A DNA stretch of 64,000 bases from a bacterium (GCA_017542305.1 JAFXXK010000020.1:1-64000); one strand, 5' to 3'. Counted from the first letter of the stretch, positions 36,591 through 46,656 are shown. Numbers and translations are program-made. Notes: a model not told the origin generated them from the sequence alone.

Positions 36591-37755
36591 AGATGAATAT
36601 ATAGAAAGACGCAAATCTCAGCGCTCACGAGGAATGATTTTATCTGCCCCCGATAAAGTGTTGCTGATTACTGTAAGCTTCCTTGTAATTATCGGTTTTA
36701 TGGCAATATTTTCCGCTTCTGCTCCAAAATGTATTGAAGAAGGCGGTAATCCTATTCAATTTTTGTTTAAACAGTTTATCTGTTTTGTAATCGGATTTTT
36801 CGGACTGAGATTTTTTACTAATTATGATTATAAAAAACTTGCAGACTGGAATATGATTTTTGCGGGCATAATTATTGTTTTGCTTATTTTGGTTGATTTT
36901 ACGCCATTAGGGGTAATGGTTAACGGGGCAAAAAGGTGGATAAATCTTTTAGGTTTCCAGTTGCAGCCGTCAGAATTTGCAAAGCCTGCTGTAGTGCTGA
37001 TGCTTGCTACAATTTTCAGAAAAGATGCCGAACTTTTTGATAAAATTAAATGGACAAATGCTTTTATTCCGATAATTTTTATGGTTTTATTAATTTTTAT
37101 TCAGCCAAACCTGTCAATGGTTATTCTGCTTGGGGTTACAACTATAGCTATATATTTGTGCGCAGGCGGTTCGCTGAAATTGTTTTTCAGCTTTTTGGGT
37201 GCCGGCATAATGACGATAATTGTTGCAGCAACTACCATCATAAAACCTTACCAGATGCAGCGTATTACGACATGGCAGCATCCGGAGCTTGATCCTCAGG
37301 GAGCAGGATATAATATTATACAGTCACTTATTGCGTTTGCATCGGGCGGATTTACGGGGGTAGGTTATGGCGGTTCAATTCAAAAGCTGTCATATCTTCC
37401 CGAATGTCATACAGACTTTATTTTTGCGATTATTGCGGAGGAATTGGGCTGGATTGGTTGTGTTTTAATTATAGGCTTATTCTGGACATTAATCCACAGG
37501 GGATTTATTATTGCTTCACGTTGTCCTGATATGTTTGGTAAACTTTTGGCGGTGGGTATTACTTTCTCGTTAGGTTTTCAGGCATTTTTGAATATGAGTG
37601 TTGCAAGTTCATTTTTCCCGACAACAGGTGTCCCGCTTCCTTTCATCAGTTACGGAGGTTCATCTCTAATCGTTTCAATGTGTATGATTGGAGTATTGTT
37701 AAATATTTCCAAAAAACGAATTAAAAGAATCAGGAATGTAGAAAATGAGCAATAA
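36562..37755 (+). CDS. ftsW: SEDS peptidoglycan glycosyltransferase FtsW
   Basis: 397 residues, about ten membrane helices. It polymerises glycan strands at the septum with a partner class B PBP (family knowledge). SEDS motifs present are GAKRWINL with QPSEFAKPA, the EELGWIG loop and the C-terminal TGVPLPFISYGGSSL. The start at ATG 36562, inside the end of murD, gives a cytoplasmic basic N-terminus (YRKSDRLRDEYIERRK); the longer frame from 36481 only reads murD out of frame. It overlaps murG by 11 bp. Confidence 0.93.
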   Translation: MSYRKSDRLRDEYIERRKSQRSRGMILSAPDKVLLITVSFLVIIGFMAIFSASAPKCIEEGGNPIQFLFKQFICFVIGFFGLRFFTNYDYKKLADWNMIFAGIIIVLLILVDFTPLGVMVNGAKRWINLLGFQLQPSEFAKPAVVLMLATIFRKDAELFDKIKWTNAFIPIIFMVLLIFIQPNLSMVILLGVTTIAIYLCAGGSLKLFFSFLGAGIMTIIVAATTIIKPYQMQRITTWQHPELDPQGAGYNIIQSLIAFASGGFTGVGYGGSIQKLSYLPECHTDFIFAIIAEELGWIGCVLIIGLFWTLIHRGFIIASRCPDMFGKLLAVGITFSLGFQAFLNMSVASSFFPTTGVPLPFISYGGSSLIVSMCMIGVLLNISKKRIKRIRNVENEQ

Positions 37756-38848
37756 AACATATTTTATAACGGGCGGGGGAACCGGCGGACATATTTATCC
37801 TGCAGTCGCAATAGCGGATGAACTTGTAAAAAACGGGGAAAATATTTATTATGTAGGTAATCCCAAAAATCTTGAGTACGATATAATTTCGCAAAAAGGC
37901 TACAAGTTTTTACCCGTTAATGTTCACGGTATGCCAAGAGGAGCAAAAATATCCATTATCAAGTGGGGATTACAACTTTTATGGGCAATAATAAAAAGTT
38001 TTGGTTACATTATAAAATATAAACCAGATGCTATTATCGGTACAGGCGGGTATGTTTCTGCTCCGTCAATCATTGCCGCAAAACTGCTCGGGAAACCTTA
38101 TATGATGCATGATTGTGATGCTCAGCCCGGATTGGTTACGAGATATCTTGCGCCTTATGCAAAAGCTGTTTCCGTTGCTTTTGAAAGTGCAAATAAGTTT
38201 ATTAAAAACAAAAATTTCTATGTTAACGGGAATCCGATACGTCCGCAGTTTAAAACTTTATCAAAAGAGGAAGCAAGGAATAATATGGGTCTTGAGAACA
38301 AACTGACGTTATGTATTATGGGTGGTTCTCAGGGAGCAAGAACTATTAATGATGCATCTGTATCGTTATTGAAAAAGTTGAGTAAAGAATATAATATGCA
38401 AATAATTTTCCAGACAGGAAAAAAGAATTACGAGCGTGTTATAGAGCAGATTATCAGAATTTATCCCGAATATGAACTCGATAAAAATCTGATTATACGC
38501 CCGTATTTTGAAGATATGGTTACTGCTTTAAAGGCTTCCGATATCGCGATTTCCCGAGCCGGGTCTTTGAGTTTATCGGAAATTGAGGCTGCCGGTTTAG
38601 CTTCAATACTTGTTCCGTATCCTCATGCTGCTGCTGACCATCAGAGAAAAAATGCAAAATATATGGTTGAAAAAGGTGCATCTTTATATCTTGAAGATTC
38701 GGAAACCGATGAATTACGTTTGGGTGAACTTATTGAATTTCTGGTAAATAATCCCGATAAATTACACGAACTCCAAAAGAATGCATTGGCACTTGCAAAA
38801 TATGACGGGGTTCAAAAAATTCTTGAGCAGTTAGATAAGATTAGTTAA
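37745..38848 (+). CDS. murG: UDP-GlcNAc transferase MurG
   Basis: 367 residues; a GT-B enzyme making lipid II on the inner face of the membrane. GGTGGHIYPAVAIADEL, GTGGYVSAPSIIAAKL, MGGSQGARTIND and the C-terminal SRAGSLSLSEI donor site are diagnostic. Last gene of the Mur/Fts cluster; its 3' end overlaps the convergent gene by 8 bp. murE, murC, murB and ftsQ/ftsZ are not beside it. Confidence 0.95.
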   Translation: MSNKTYFITGGGTGGHIYPAVAIADELVKNGENIYYVGNPKNLEYDIISQKGYKFLPVNVHGMPRGAKISIIKWGLQLLWAIIKSFGYIIKYKPDAIIGTGGYVSAPSIIAAKLLGKPYMMHDCDAQPGLVTRYLAPYAKAVSVAFESANKFIKNKNFYVNGNPIRPQFKTLSKEEARNNMGLENKLTLCIMGGSQGARTINDASVSLLKKLSKEYNMQIIFQTGKKNYERVIEQIIRIYPEYELDKNLIIRPYFEDMVTALKASDIAISRAGSLSLSEIEAAGLASILVPYPHAAADHQRKNAKYMVEKGASLYLEDSETDELRLGELIEFLVNNPDKLHELQKNALALAKYDGVQKILEQLDKIS

Positions 38849-39602
38849 GCTGACTTTCTATAAATTCACGAACAAATTTTGGGAATTCTGCAAGTCTGTC
38901 AAGCGGATTTGATGCAAGTTTCAACCCTGTTTCATCCAAAGAATCAGCTATCATCTTTGCAAGAGTTTCTGAATATAATTCCATTTTTGATGTTTTTGCG
39001 TAAGTTCCAATTTTGTCAGCTATAATTCTGTTTTGTTGATGTGAGAATGATGTATTTGCCATATAAATAGCATTTGTAAGTCCAAATTGCGGTGATTGCT
39101 CAAAAATTCTGTGTAAATGTATATTATGTAAAAGTTCATGTAAGAATGGGGCGAGGATGTTATCGGAACTTACTATATGTTTTGCATACCATTCTTCTAC
39201 CTGTTTATTCCAGCTTTCAATATTGTCAGGGATATTTTTTATAAAAATTGAACGGACTTCAAATTCGGGATGTTTTTTTATAACCTTTTCTTTTTCCCCG
39301 ATGCAAAAACCAAATTTTACGGGTTCTTGTTTTAGTAATTCCATTGTTTTAAATACATTTACATTTGGTGGGGCAATATTAAACGGTAGTCTGAATTTTT
39401 CAGAGGCTTCTCTTAATAAATTTAGTGCATACAACATTCCTGCAGCCAGTGTTCTGTTGTTCTGAAAATCACATTCGGTGCCGAATTGACGTTTTATTGT
39501 CTGTTCAATGCAAGTAGGATTAACCGAACTTACTTCTTTTTTTATAAGTGGGGTTAATCCTGCCTGAAATGATAATTTATTATTTTTTATATTTGAATTC
39601 AT
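38841..39602 (-). CDS. HExxH metallopeptidase-like protein with N-terminal LSFQAG motif
   Basis: 253 residues, not assignable to a named family. A zinc-binding motif is visible in FLHELLHNIHLHRI, and a downstream Glu in ELYSETLAKMIADS could be the third ligand, a gluzincin-like arrangement. No signal peptide is seen; the N-terminus is MNSNIKNNKLSFQAGLTPLI, one of the recurrent hydrophobic-x-Phe motifs. It lies 8 bp downstream of another gene with a VSFQG N-terminus and is probably co-transcribed with it. Enzymatic activity is inferred only from the motif. Confidence 0.65.
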   Translation of the reverse strand: MNSNIKNNKLSFQAGLTPLIKKEVSSVNPTCIEQTIKRQFGTECDFQNNRTLAAGMLYALNLLREASEKFRLPFNIAPPNVNVFKTMELLKQEPVKFGFCIGEKEKVIKKHPEFEVRSIFIKNIPDNIESWNKQVEEWYAKHIVSSDNILAPFLHELLHNIHLHRIFEQSPQFGLTNAIYMANTSFSHQQNRIIADKIGTYAKTSKMELYSETLAKMIADSLDETGLKLASNPLDRLAEFPKFVREFIESQLN

Positions 39603-39610
39603 TGGAGTAA

Positions 39611-39994
39611 TTAGTTACGATGTCTTAGTTTAGAACCGATTTCAGCACCAATCTTAATTGATGCACCGAGTAATAAACTGTAACCTAAGAAACCTGCTGC
39701 AAAAATACGTTTATCTGTATTTTTTAATTGTGCAACTTTATCTGCCCATTTATTCTGTTTAATAAGCTGGCATAACCCTGCAAGTGCATCTCTGCAATTG
39801 CCGGTAAATGATTTTGCATAATTCTTCATTGTACCTTTAAAAGAATCACATTTTAATTCTTTGTTACACATACCATAGGTTGCAACAATACCTGCTGCGG
39901 CAAGAGGACCTCCAATAACAGCTGCAATATTGTTTAATCTTTTTTCTCTTTTCGGAACTTGTCCCTGAAAACTTACATTGTTAATACCGTTCAT
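39611..39994 (-). CDS. Small membrane protein with N-terminal VSFQG motif
   Basis: 127 residues from ATG 39994, chosen because TAGGA lies just upstream; an in-frame start at 40015 is possible. Two hydrophobic segments (IAAVIGGPLAAAGIVATYG and AAGFLGYSLLLGASIKIGAEI) flank a Lys/Cys-containing loop (CNKELKCDSF, NCRDALAGLC). The N-terminus MNGINNVSFQGQVPKREKR matches the shared motif. Not recognised. Upstream partner of the HExxH gene. Confidence 0.62.
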   Translation of the reverse strand: MNGINNVSFQGQVPKREKRLNNIAAVIGGPLAAAGIVATYGMCNKELKCDSFKGTMKNYAKSFTGNCRDALAGLCQLIKQNKWADKVAQLKNTDKRIFAAGFLGYSLLLGASIKIGAEIGSKLRHRN

Positions 39995-40135
39995 TATTTT
40001 TCCTACTTTCGGCAAAATATTGCCATATACTACACTTACTCTATATAAAACCCCAAAATTTAAAAATTTGCTAGTTCTTATATTATTTATTAATTTTTAT
40101 TTGCAATCGGGGATTATTTGTTTTAATTTTGAATT

Positions 40136-41368
40136 ATGAACTACACATACGAACAGGCAAAAGAGCTTTTAACATCACAGGGAAAATTTCACATAAATCT
40201 TGGACTTGAACGAATAACCAAAATCTTAGAATTATTGGGGAATCCTCAGGATAAACTAAAATGTATCCATGTTGCCGGAACCAACGGCAAGGGTTCAGTT
40301 TGTGCAATTATTGCATCCGTATTAAAGTCTGCCGGCATGAAAACAGGACTTTATTCAAGTCCGCATATATTCAAATATACTGAAAGAATTAAAATTTTAA
40401 CTGATATAACCCCCACCCGTTTTTCAAATGTTCAAACAAGTTCTCACATTGAAAAACTGCCCTCCCCCTTGGAGAGGGATAATATACCTGATGAAGTTTT
40501 TGCTCAGTATGTTTTTGATATTTGTGATTTGGCTGATAAAAACAATATTAATTTAACCGAGTTTGAAATTTTAACGGCTGTTATGTTCAAGTATTTTTAC
40601 GATGAAAAAGTTGATGTTGTTGTTTTAGAAACCGGTTTAGGCGGAAGATTTGATGCCACAAATGTTATAAAATCGAATTTGTGCGCAGTTATTACCCATA
40701 TTGATTTAGATCATACGGACAGACTCGGTGAAACAAAAGATAAAATTGCTTTTGAAAAAGCCGGAATAATAAAACCGAATTGTCCTGTTATTACCTGTGA
40801 GGGGTATGAGGCAATAAAAGACAAAGCCGATGAATGTAATTCTCTTTTTGTGATGGTTCAGCCGTTTGAAGATACGTCAGAATTAGCGCTGAAAGGAACT
40901 TATCAGCAGGAAAATTTGTCACTTGCGTTGGCTGCCGTAAGGCTTGCTTTCCCTGAAATCGGTCAGAATATTATAAATGAGGGATTAAGAAATGTAGAAC
41001 ACCCCTGCCGTTTTCAGTTTATTGAAGATAAAATGCTTTTAATAGACGGGGCGCATAATCCAAACGGTGCAATGGCTTTGAGGGAAAGTTTGGATATGTA
41101 TTTCCCCGATAAAAAACGCCGGTTTGTGTTCGGTTGTTTAAGAACAAAAGATTATCCGAAGATGATTAAAACATTGTTTTCAAAAGGGGATGAAATATAT
41201 TTCAACCATTTTTCAAACCCGAATTCTGCAACATTTGCAGAATTACAGGCTGTTTGTGAATACCCTGCAAAAGAATTTAAATCTCTGGAGAAATTTGAAG
41301 TTCGTCCCGATACTCTGACTATTGTCTGCGGTTCTTTGTATATGATTAATGAAGTTATAAATATTTAA
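40136..41368 (+). CDS. folC: Folylpolyglutamate / dihydrofolate synthase FolC, with in-frame insert
   Basis: 410 residues adding glutamate to folates. The P-loop [14 protein letters not shown], the [13 protein letters not shown] omega-loop region, [12 protein letters not shown] and [12 protein letters not shown] are typical. Between TERIKIL and the conserved IPDEVFA lies an extra ~28 residues ([20 protein letters not shown]) that homologues lack as I know them, encoded by DNA with a palindrome. It has no Shine-Dalgarno; TGTTTTAAT lies eight bases before the ATG, suggesting a leaderless mRNA. Its end overlaps cysK by 4 bp. Confidence 0.9.
   Translation: MNYTYEQAKELLTSQGKFHINLGLERITKILELLGNPQDKLKCIHVAGTNGKGSVCAIIASVLKSAGMKTGLYSSPHIFKYTERIKILTDITPTRFSNVQTSSHIEKLPSPLERDNIPDEVFAQYVFDICDLADKNNINLTEFEILTAVMFKYFYDEKVDVVVLETGLGGRFDATNVIKSNLCAVITHIDLDHTDRLGETKDKIAFEKAGIIKPNCPVITCEGYEAIKDKADECNSLFVMVQPFEDTSELALKGTYQQENLSLALAAVRLAFPEIGQNIINEGLRNVEHPCRFQFIEDKMLLIDGAHNPNGAMALRESLDMYFPDKKRRFVFGCLRTKDYPKMIKTLFSKGDEIYFNHFSNPNSATFAELQAVCEYPAKEFKSLEKFEVRPDTLTIVCGSLYMINEVINI
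40400..40483 (+). repeat. Palindrome-bearing in-frame insertion in folC
   Basis: 84 bp (28 codons) with a C-rich ACCCCCACCC segment and a CCCTC...GAGGG hairpin (40460-40478). Composition differs from the surrounding gene and it interrupts an otherwise conserved spacing, as palindromic elements inserted in genes do elsewhere. Confidence 0.5.
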
Positions 41369-42282
41369 TCAAATAAGCCGCTTGAGAGGTATCTTTCACC
41401 GAAATCAGGTAAAATTACAACTATCAACTTGCCGTTGTTTTCAGGACGTTTTGAAAGCTCTAATGCTGCAAACATGTTTGCTCCGCATGAAATTCCTGAC
41501 AACATACCTTCTTCGGTTGCAAGACGGCGTGATGTTTCCATTGCATCTTCATTCTTTACGGGGAAAATTTCATCAACAACTGTTCTGTCAAAATTATTCG
41601 GAACAAAATTTGCACCAATACCCTGAATTTTGTGCGGTCCTGCTGGTTTACCCGCTAAAACCTGACTATCGAACGGTTCTACTGCAACCGCTTTAATATC
41701 TGGATTTTTTTCTTTTAATTTCTTTGCAATACCTGAAATTGTTCCGCCCGTTCCGACTCCTGCAACGACAATATCAACTTTTTTGTCGGTATCAGCCCAG
41801 ATTTCTTCTGCGGTTGTCAGGTAATGTGCTTCGGGGTTTGCAGGATTATTAAACTGTTGCGGAATAAATGAGTTCGGGATTTCTTTGTGCAGTTCTTCAG
41901 CTTTATCAACTGCTCCTTTCATCCCTTTTGCGCCCTCTGTCAGAACAAGTTCTGCCCCATAAGCTTTTAACAGCATTCTGCGTTCTTTGCTCATAGTTTC
42001 AGGCATAGTAAGTATAATTCTATATCCTCTTATTGCAGAAATAAATGCTAACCCTATTCCGGTATTGCCGCTTGTCGGTTCAATTATAACGGTATCTTTG
42101 TTGATTAAACCGTCTTTTTCCGCCTGTAAAATCATATTGTATGCGGCTCTGTCCTTAACGGAGCCTGCAGGATTTTTACATTCAAGCTTTGCAACAATTA
42201 TTGCATTACCTTTGTTTAGTTTATTTATTTTTACAAGCGGGGTATTCCCGATTATTTCAAGCATATTTTCTGCAATTTTCAT
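41365..42282 (-). CDS. cysK: Cysteine synthase (O-acetylserine sulfhydrylase)
   Basis: 305 residues, PLP-dependent; converts O-acetylserine and sulfide to cysteine in the cytoplasm. Schiff-base Lys43 in [11 protein letters not shown], the substrate loop [12 protein letters not shown], the phosphate-binding [10 protein letters not shown] and the C-terminal SGISCGAN are all present. AAGGAGAGAG precedes the ATG. No serine acetyltransferase gene lies beside it. Confidence 0.95.
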   Translation of the reverse strand: MKIAENMLEIIGNTPLVKINKLNKGNAIIVAKLECKNPAGSVKDRAAYNMILQAEKDGLINKDTVIIEPTSGNTGIGLAFISAIRGYRIILTMPETMSKERRMLLKAYGAELVLTEGAKGMKGAVDKAEELHKEIPNSFIPQQFNNPANPEAHYLTTAEEIWADTDKKVDIVVAGVGTGGTISGIAKKLKEKNPDIKAVAVEPFDSQVLAGKPAGPHKIQGIGANFVPNNFDRTVVDEIFPVKNEDAMETSRRLATEEGMLSGISCGANMFAALELSKRPENNGKLIVVILPDFGERYLSSGLFD

Positions 42283-42376
42283 TTTCTCTCTCCTTTTTTT
42301 TGCAATTATATTACAAAAACTTTTAATAGTGTTATGTTTAGTATAAAATTATTAACGGAATAAGGAGCGAGCAAAT

Positions 42377-42991
42377 ATGAAATTTACTGATTTTATAAAA
42401 GAGCATTTTGATTTCAGGATTTATCCGGTTACGGTTATTGCGATATTGGTTGCATTATCAATAATACCCTGTGCAATGTATTTGCCTCCTGCTTGGGGTT
42501 ATGAAAACGGAATAATAGAAGATATTCAGATGCTGACACTTATCATCGGCTTATTTTTAGCTGTTTTTGCAAAGGAAAATAAGCAATTTTTCTATTTTGT
42601 CGGTTTGGCAGTTTTTATGATTATGGCAAGAGAAGTAAGTTATGGCAGAACTTTATTTTTAGCTGTTCCGGGTGAACCTAATGTGTTTTATTCCTGGAAA
42701 GATTTTAAATACGGCTGGCTGGTAAATCCGTTGGTAGGTCTTTATATCACAGGTACTTTTTTATATTTTATTGTAAGTAAAGCATACCTTCAAATGTGGA
42801 ATATTATAAAAAAAGTCAAATTCCCGGTTTGGAATTTTTTATTAGCGGTTGTCGGAATCAGTGTAAGTTTATATATAGAAAAACATGCAGATAATGATGT
42901 TTTTGAGGAAATGGCAGAATTATTATTTTATGTAGCCGTAGTTGGTATTATATGGTTGTATGCCTATAACAAAAACTTTAGTACGAAGTAA
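42377..42991 (+). CDS. Six-helix integral membrane protein
   Basis: 204 residues with about six predicted membrane helices (for example VTVIAILVALSIIPCAMYL, MLTLIIGLFLAVFA, FVGLAVFMIMA, LLFYVAVVGIIWLYAY). Conserved-looking polar residues inside the membrane region (MAREVSYGR and IEKHADNDVFEEMAELL) hint at a catalytic or transport role, but I do not recognise the family. AAGGAG precedes the ATG. Divergent from cysK. Confidence 0.7.
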   Translation: MKFTDFIKEHFDFRIYPVTVIAILVALSIIPCAMYLPPAWGYENGIIEDIQMLTLIIGLFLAVFAKENKQFFYFVGLAVFMIMAREVSYGRTLFLAVPGEPNVFYSWKDFKYGWLVNPLVGLYITGTFLYFIVSKAYLQMWNIIKKVKFPVWNFLLAVVGISVSLYIEKHADNDVFEEMAELLFYVAVVGIIWLYAYNKNFSTK

Positions 42992-43091
42992 TGAGTGAAT
43001 ATTAATTTATGTAAAAATTAATCGGACATGGTAGCAAAGTTTTTTTTTGTTCGCTTTAGAATAATCAAACAAAGGTTCTAAAGGAGAAAAT

Positions 43092-43766
43092 ATGGACGTA
43101 AAAAGAGTTGAAAGTGTCGCGGTTCCGACAGTATTAGCAACGGTTGGTGCAGGTTTAGCCGGATATATGATGCCCAGTATTACCAAAAACGGCGAAATTT
43201 CAGATGAGTTTTTGAAATATACTGCTGATTCTATGCGATCAAAAGATAATTTAAGAATTGCCGAAGCCGATGCTTTGGATAAAATTAGTGTTGAAATTAC
43301 CGAAGAAGAAGTCGCAAAATTAAGCAATAAAAATTTTAGAAAAGATTTCATTAAATTAGTTGATAAAAAGACCAAAATTGCCCGTAAAACATTAGAATCT
43401 TTTGTAGTTAAACACGCAGAAGAACTGGGTGTTAAACCTAAAAAAGGTCAGTCAATGAAAGATGCTGCAAGAGCATATATTAAAGGTAAAACTATTGAAG
43501 ATATTAAAGAAGCTTATATGCCGTCTTCTTTCAGACATGTAATTGAAAATACTGATTACGAACAATTGATAAAAGATTGTTTTGATGAAGCATTTGACAA
43601 AACAACAAAGAAATTTAAGACAGGCGAAGAAATTGCTGAAATATCCAAAATGCTTAAGCGCGCAGCTACCGATATGAGATTAACTGTAGGTGGTGTATGG
43701 GGCATTGCGGCCGGTGCTGTTGCATTAACAAGTGCTGCTATAGCAAATAAAATTTCTAAAAAATAA
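43092..43766 (+). CDS. Hypothetical protein with terminal hydrophobic segments
   Basis: 224 residues. Weakly hydrophobic Gly/Ala segments lie at both ends (VPTVLATVGAGLAGYMM and VWGIAAGAVALTSAAIANKI), with a Lys/Glu-rich helical middle. Ends are probably membrane-associated. Not recognised. AAAGGAG precedes the ATG and a strong terminator follows. Confidence 0.62.
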   Translation: MDVKRVESVAVPTVLATVGAGLAGYMMPSITKNGEISDEFLKYTADSMRSKDNLRIAEADALDKISVEITEEEVAKLSNKNFRKDFIKLVDKKTKIARKTLESFVVKHAEELGVKPKKGQSMKDAARAYIKGKTIEDIKEAYMPSSFRHVIENTDYEQLIKDCFDEAFDKTTKKFKTGEEIAEISKMLKRAATDMRLTVGGVWGIAAGAVALTSAAIANKISKK

Positions 43767-43791
43767 GATTTTAAGATAAAATAATATTTGT

Positions 43792-43823
43792 AAAAAAGAT
43801 TGGTATTATACCAATCTTTTTTA
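43792..43823 (+). terminator. Intrinsic terminator
   Basis: Perfect 14-bp palindrome AAAAAAGATTGGTA with its complement, loop TTA, T tract. Confidence 0.88.
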
Positions 43824-43890
43824 TTATATGCTTGACGTTTTTTTATTATCAAGTTATAAAGATATAATTACAAATATAAAAGGAGTAAAT

Positions 43891-45672
43891 ATGATATTAG
43901 ATAAGGTAAATTGTCCGGATGATGTTAAGGGATTATCATTTAGTGAAATGGAAATCCTTGCTGATGAGATGAGAGAATTGATTATAAAAAAAGTTAATAC
44001 CATAGGCGGGCATTGCGGTCCTAATTTGGGTATTGCTGAAGCTACAATAGCTTTGCATTATGTTTTTAATTCTCCGGAAGATAAAATTGTATTTGATGTT
44101 TCGCATCAATGTTATCCGCATAAATTTATTACGGGGAGAAAAGAAGGTTTTCTGAAACCTGAAAATTATATGAAATATACAGGTTACACTGCTCCCGAAG
44201 AAAGTGAACATGATATTTTCAAAGTCGGTCACACATCAACTTCAGTCAGTCTTGCAACGGGTTTGGCAAAAGCAAGAGATTTAAAAGGCGAAACAGGTAA
44301 TGTTATTGCACTTATAGGGGATGGTTCATTAAGCGGTGGTGAAGCTTTTGAGGGTCTGGACAATGCGGCGGTTCTTAACAGTAATATTATAATTATTGTT
44401 AATGACAATGATATGTCTATCGCACCTAACGAAGGCGGATTATACAAAAATCTTAAACTTTTGCGTGATACAAACGGTCAGGCTGAATGTAATTATTTTA
44501 AATCGTTAGGTTTCGATTATTTGTATATCGGGGAAGGCAACAACGTTGAAAAACTTATTGATGGATTTAAAAAAGTCAAAGATATTGACCATCCTGTAGT
44601 TGTTCATATCGTGACAGAAAAGGGTAAAGGGTTGAAACCCGCAACCGAACATAAAGAAATGTTCCATTGGATTATGCCGAATACTCTTGATGAAAATAAT
44701 AATCTTATTCCGATGAATTATTCCGGTGGTGAGGACTGGTATAGTATTACAAAAGACTATATTCTTAAAAAGGCACAGGAAGATAAATCAGTTATTGCCA
44801 TTAATCCCGCAACTCCCGGAGTATTCGGTTTTAATCAGGATTTTCGTAACAAATTAGGTAAACAATATATTGATGTCGGTATAGCTGAAGAACACGCAAT
44901 AGCATTTGCTTCAGGACTTGCAAAAGGCGGAGCAAAACCGATTTTGAATGTTATGAGTTCATTTATCCAAAGAACTTATGACCAGCTATCGCAGGATTTA
45001 TGCCTGAATAATTCACCGATAACTCTGCTTATTTGGTGGGGCGGAATATCAAGTGCGGATTCAACTCATCTTTGTACATTTGATATGGCAATGATGGGTA
45101 ATATTCCTAACCTTGTTTATCTTGCTCCGACTAACAAGGAAGAATACTTAAGAATGTTAGACTGGTCTGTTAATCAGACAGAATTTTCAACCGCAATAAG
45201 AGTTCCATCCTGTGAATTTGTTTCAACGGGAATAGCCGATACTACGGATTACTCAGAGGAAATAAACAAATTCAAAATGGTTAGACAAGGTGAAAAAATT
45301 GCAGTCATCGGATTAGGTAATTTCTTCGGACTGGCCGAAAATGTTGTTAACGAAATTAAAGCTCAACTCGGAATAGATGCAACATTGATTAATCCCCGTT
45401 TTATTACGGGAATTGATGAAGAAATGCTAAATAACCTGAAATTAAACCATGATTTAGTTATTACTCTTGAGGACGGTGAAATTAACGGCGGTTTTGGCGA
45501 AAAAATCTCAAGGTATTTGGGTAATTCAAACTTGAAAGTATTAAATTACGGTTCTCATAAAGAATTTACGGACAGGATTCCTTTGGCAGAACTTTATAAA
45601 CGTTATCGCCTAACCCCTGAACAGATTGTTGAGGATGTTGCAAGCTGTCTGAATTTAAACGCAATTATATAA
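43891..45672 (+). CDS. dxs: Dxs-like thiamine-dependent transketolase family enzyme
   Basis: 593 residues, related to 1-deoxy-D-xylulose-5-phosphate synthase (pyruvate + glyceraldehyde-3-phosphate to DXP for isoprenoid and thiamine synthesis). ThDP-binding signatures are GDGSLSGGEAFEGLDNA and NDNDMSIAPN; the N-terminal GGHCGPNLGIAEATIALHYVF replaces the usual GGHLxSNLGVVELT of canonical Dxs. It is shorter than typical Dxs (620-640). It may be the cell's Dxs or a divergent paralogue of altered specificity. ATG 43891 follows AAAGGAG; the frame open from 43828 covers the preceding terminator zone. Confidence 0.8.
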   Translation: MILDKVNCPDDVKGLSFSEMEILADEMRELIIKKVNTIGGHCGPNLGIAEATIALHYVFNSPEDKIVFDVSHQCYPHKFITGRKEGFLKPENYMKYTGYTAPEESEHDIFKVGHTSTSVSLATGLAKARDLKGETGNVIALIGDGSLSGGEAFEGLDNAAVLNSNIIIIVNDNDMSIAPNEGGLYKNLKLLRDTNGQAECNYFKSLGFDYLYIGEGNNVEKLIDGFKKVKDIDHPVVVHIVTEKGKGLKPATEHKEMFHWIMPNTLDENNNLIPMNYSGGEDWYSITKDYILKKAQEDKSVIAINPATPGVFGFNQDFRNKLGKQYIDVGIAEEHAIAFASGLAKGGAKPILNVMSSFIQRTYDQLSQDLCLNNSPITLLIWWGGISSADSTHLCTFDMAMMGNIPNLVYLAPTNKEEYLRMLDWSVNQTEFSTAIRVPSCEFVSTGIADTTDYSEEINKFKMVRQGEKIAVIGLGNFFGLAENVVNEIKAQLGIDATLINPRFITGIDEEMLNNLKLNHDLVITLEDGEINGGFGEKISRYLGNSNLKVLNYGSHKEFTDRIPLAELYKRYRLTPEQIVEDVASCLNLNAII

Positions 45673-45696
45673 TTAAAAATAAAAAGTAATATATTG

Positions 45697-45730
45697 ACTA
45701 CGGCATATATAAATGTGCCGTAGTTTTTTC
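45697..45730 (+). terminator. Terminator after the Dxs-like gene
   Basis: ACTACGGCA (45697-45705) with TGCCGTAGT (45716-45724), followed by six T. Confidence 0.88.
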
Positions 45731-45733
45731 AAT

Positions 45734-45762
45734 TTGACGGAACTTAAATTATAGAATAAAAT
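45734..45762 (+). promoter_or_regulatory. Promoter giving a leaderless mRNA
   Basis: TTGACG (45734-45739), 17-bp spacer, TAAAAT (45757-45762), then exactly six bases to the ATG at 45769. Confidence 0.6.
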
Positions 45763-45768
45763 ATAATT

Positions 45769-46656
45769 ATGAGGAGAGGTTTATTTATAATTTTAAGTTT
45801 TTTAATATTTGCATTATGCCCTGCAAACCAATCTTTTGGGGCATATAATGATGATTTGCCCGAAAATTTACAGGTTGAAGATGAGCCTGCTCCCGTGTTA
45901 CCTAATATTTTTATATGGCAGATTCCGGATGAGGATATTGAACCTGCTCCCGTAATTACGGAGGAAGATGATTATGCTGAAACCGAGGCAGAAGAAAAAA
46001 TTCCTACCGAAGAAGAATTGTATTATGCAAATTATGATAATATTCCGTTAAAGGGATATTTGGATTTTATTGAAGATTCCAATGCTATCTCTCTTAAAAA
46101 ACCCGATAAGGATTATGCTCTGAATATAAGTGTTCCTCAAAAATTTGAGTCATTAGGTTTATCCGACAAAGATAAAATTCCAACTACGACTTTTGCCCAC
46201 CATGTATATTCGAGATCTACGGATAATATTCAATATAATATTGCCCCGTTTGATGATGTTCAGGAGTATACCCATAAAGGGTTTTCGGTAGGTACATCTT
46301 ATAATGAAAGCATTGATAATTCTGATTTGGGATTTACGACTTCTCTTTATACAAAATATGAAACAAAATACTTTGCTCTGAAAACCTCTTATGATAAAAA
46401 TGCAGGGGTATCATATTCCGATGTAATTGATAAATTTTCGTTTACGCCTGAAATAAAATTAAACAGATATGTATCTATAAAAGACGTAATAACTTCAGAT
46501 ATTACAAGAGACAGGAAGAAAAATGAAATTATCTTGTCCATAAAGCCGACTGCAGATGAGCGTGTACGATTTGAATTTGGTGCCGGTCATACGTTTGATG
46601 CGAATAATGAATTAATGAGAACTCAGGTGAAATTTTCTACATATTATAAGTGGTAA
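45769..46656 (+). CDS. Exported protein, probable outer-membrane beta-barrel
   Basis: 295 residues. Signal peptide GLFIILSFLIFALCPANQSFG (residues ~4-24, shown in part) ends near FGA. An acidic Pro/Glu-rich linker (residues 30-85) leads to a C-terminal domain with alternating polar/aromatic strands (GFSVGTSYNES, LGFTTSLYTKYETKYF, RVRFEFGAGHTF) ending in the aromatic KFSTYYKW, as outer-membrane barrels do. Only about eight strands are seen. Function unknown. It has no ribosome-binding site and appears leaderless. Confidence 0.7.
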   Translation: MRRGLFIILSFLIFALCPANQSFGAYNDDLPENLQVEDEPAPVLPNIFIWQIPDEDIEPAPVITEEDDYAETEAEEKIPTEEELYYANYDNIPLKGYLDFIEDSNAISLKKPDKDYALNISVPQKFESLGLSDKDKIPTTTFAHHVYSRSTDNIQYNIAPFDDVQEYTHKGFSVGTSYNESIDNSDLGFTTSLYTKYETKYFALKTSYDKNAGVSYSDVIDKFSFTPEIKLNRYVSIKDVITSDITRDRKKNEIILSIKPTADERVRFEFGAGHTFDANNELMRTQVKFSTYYKW

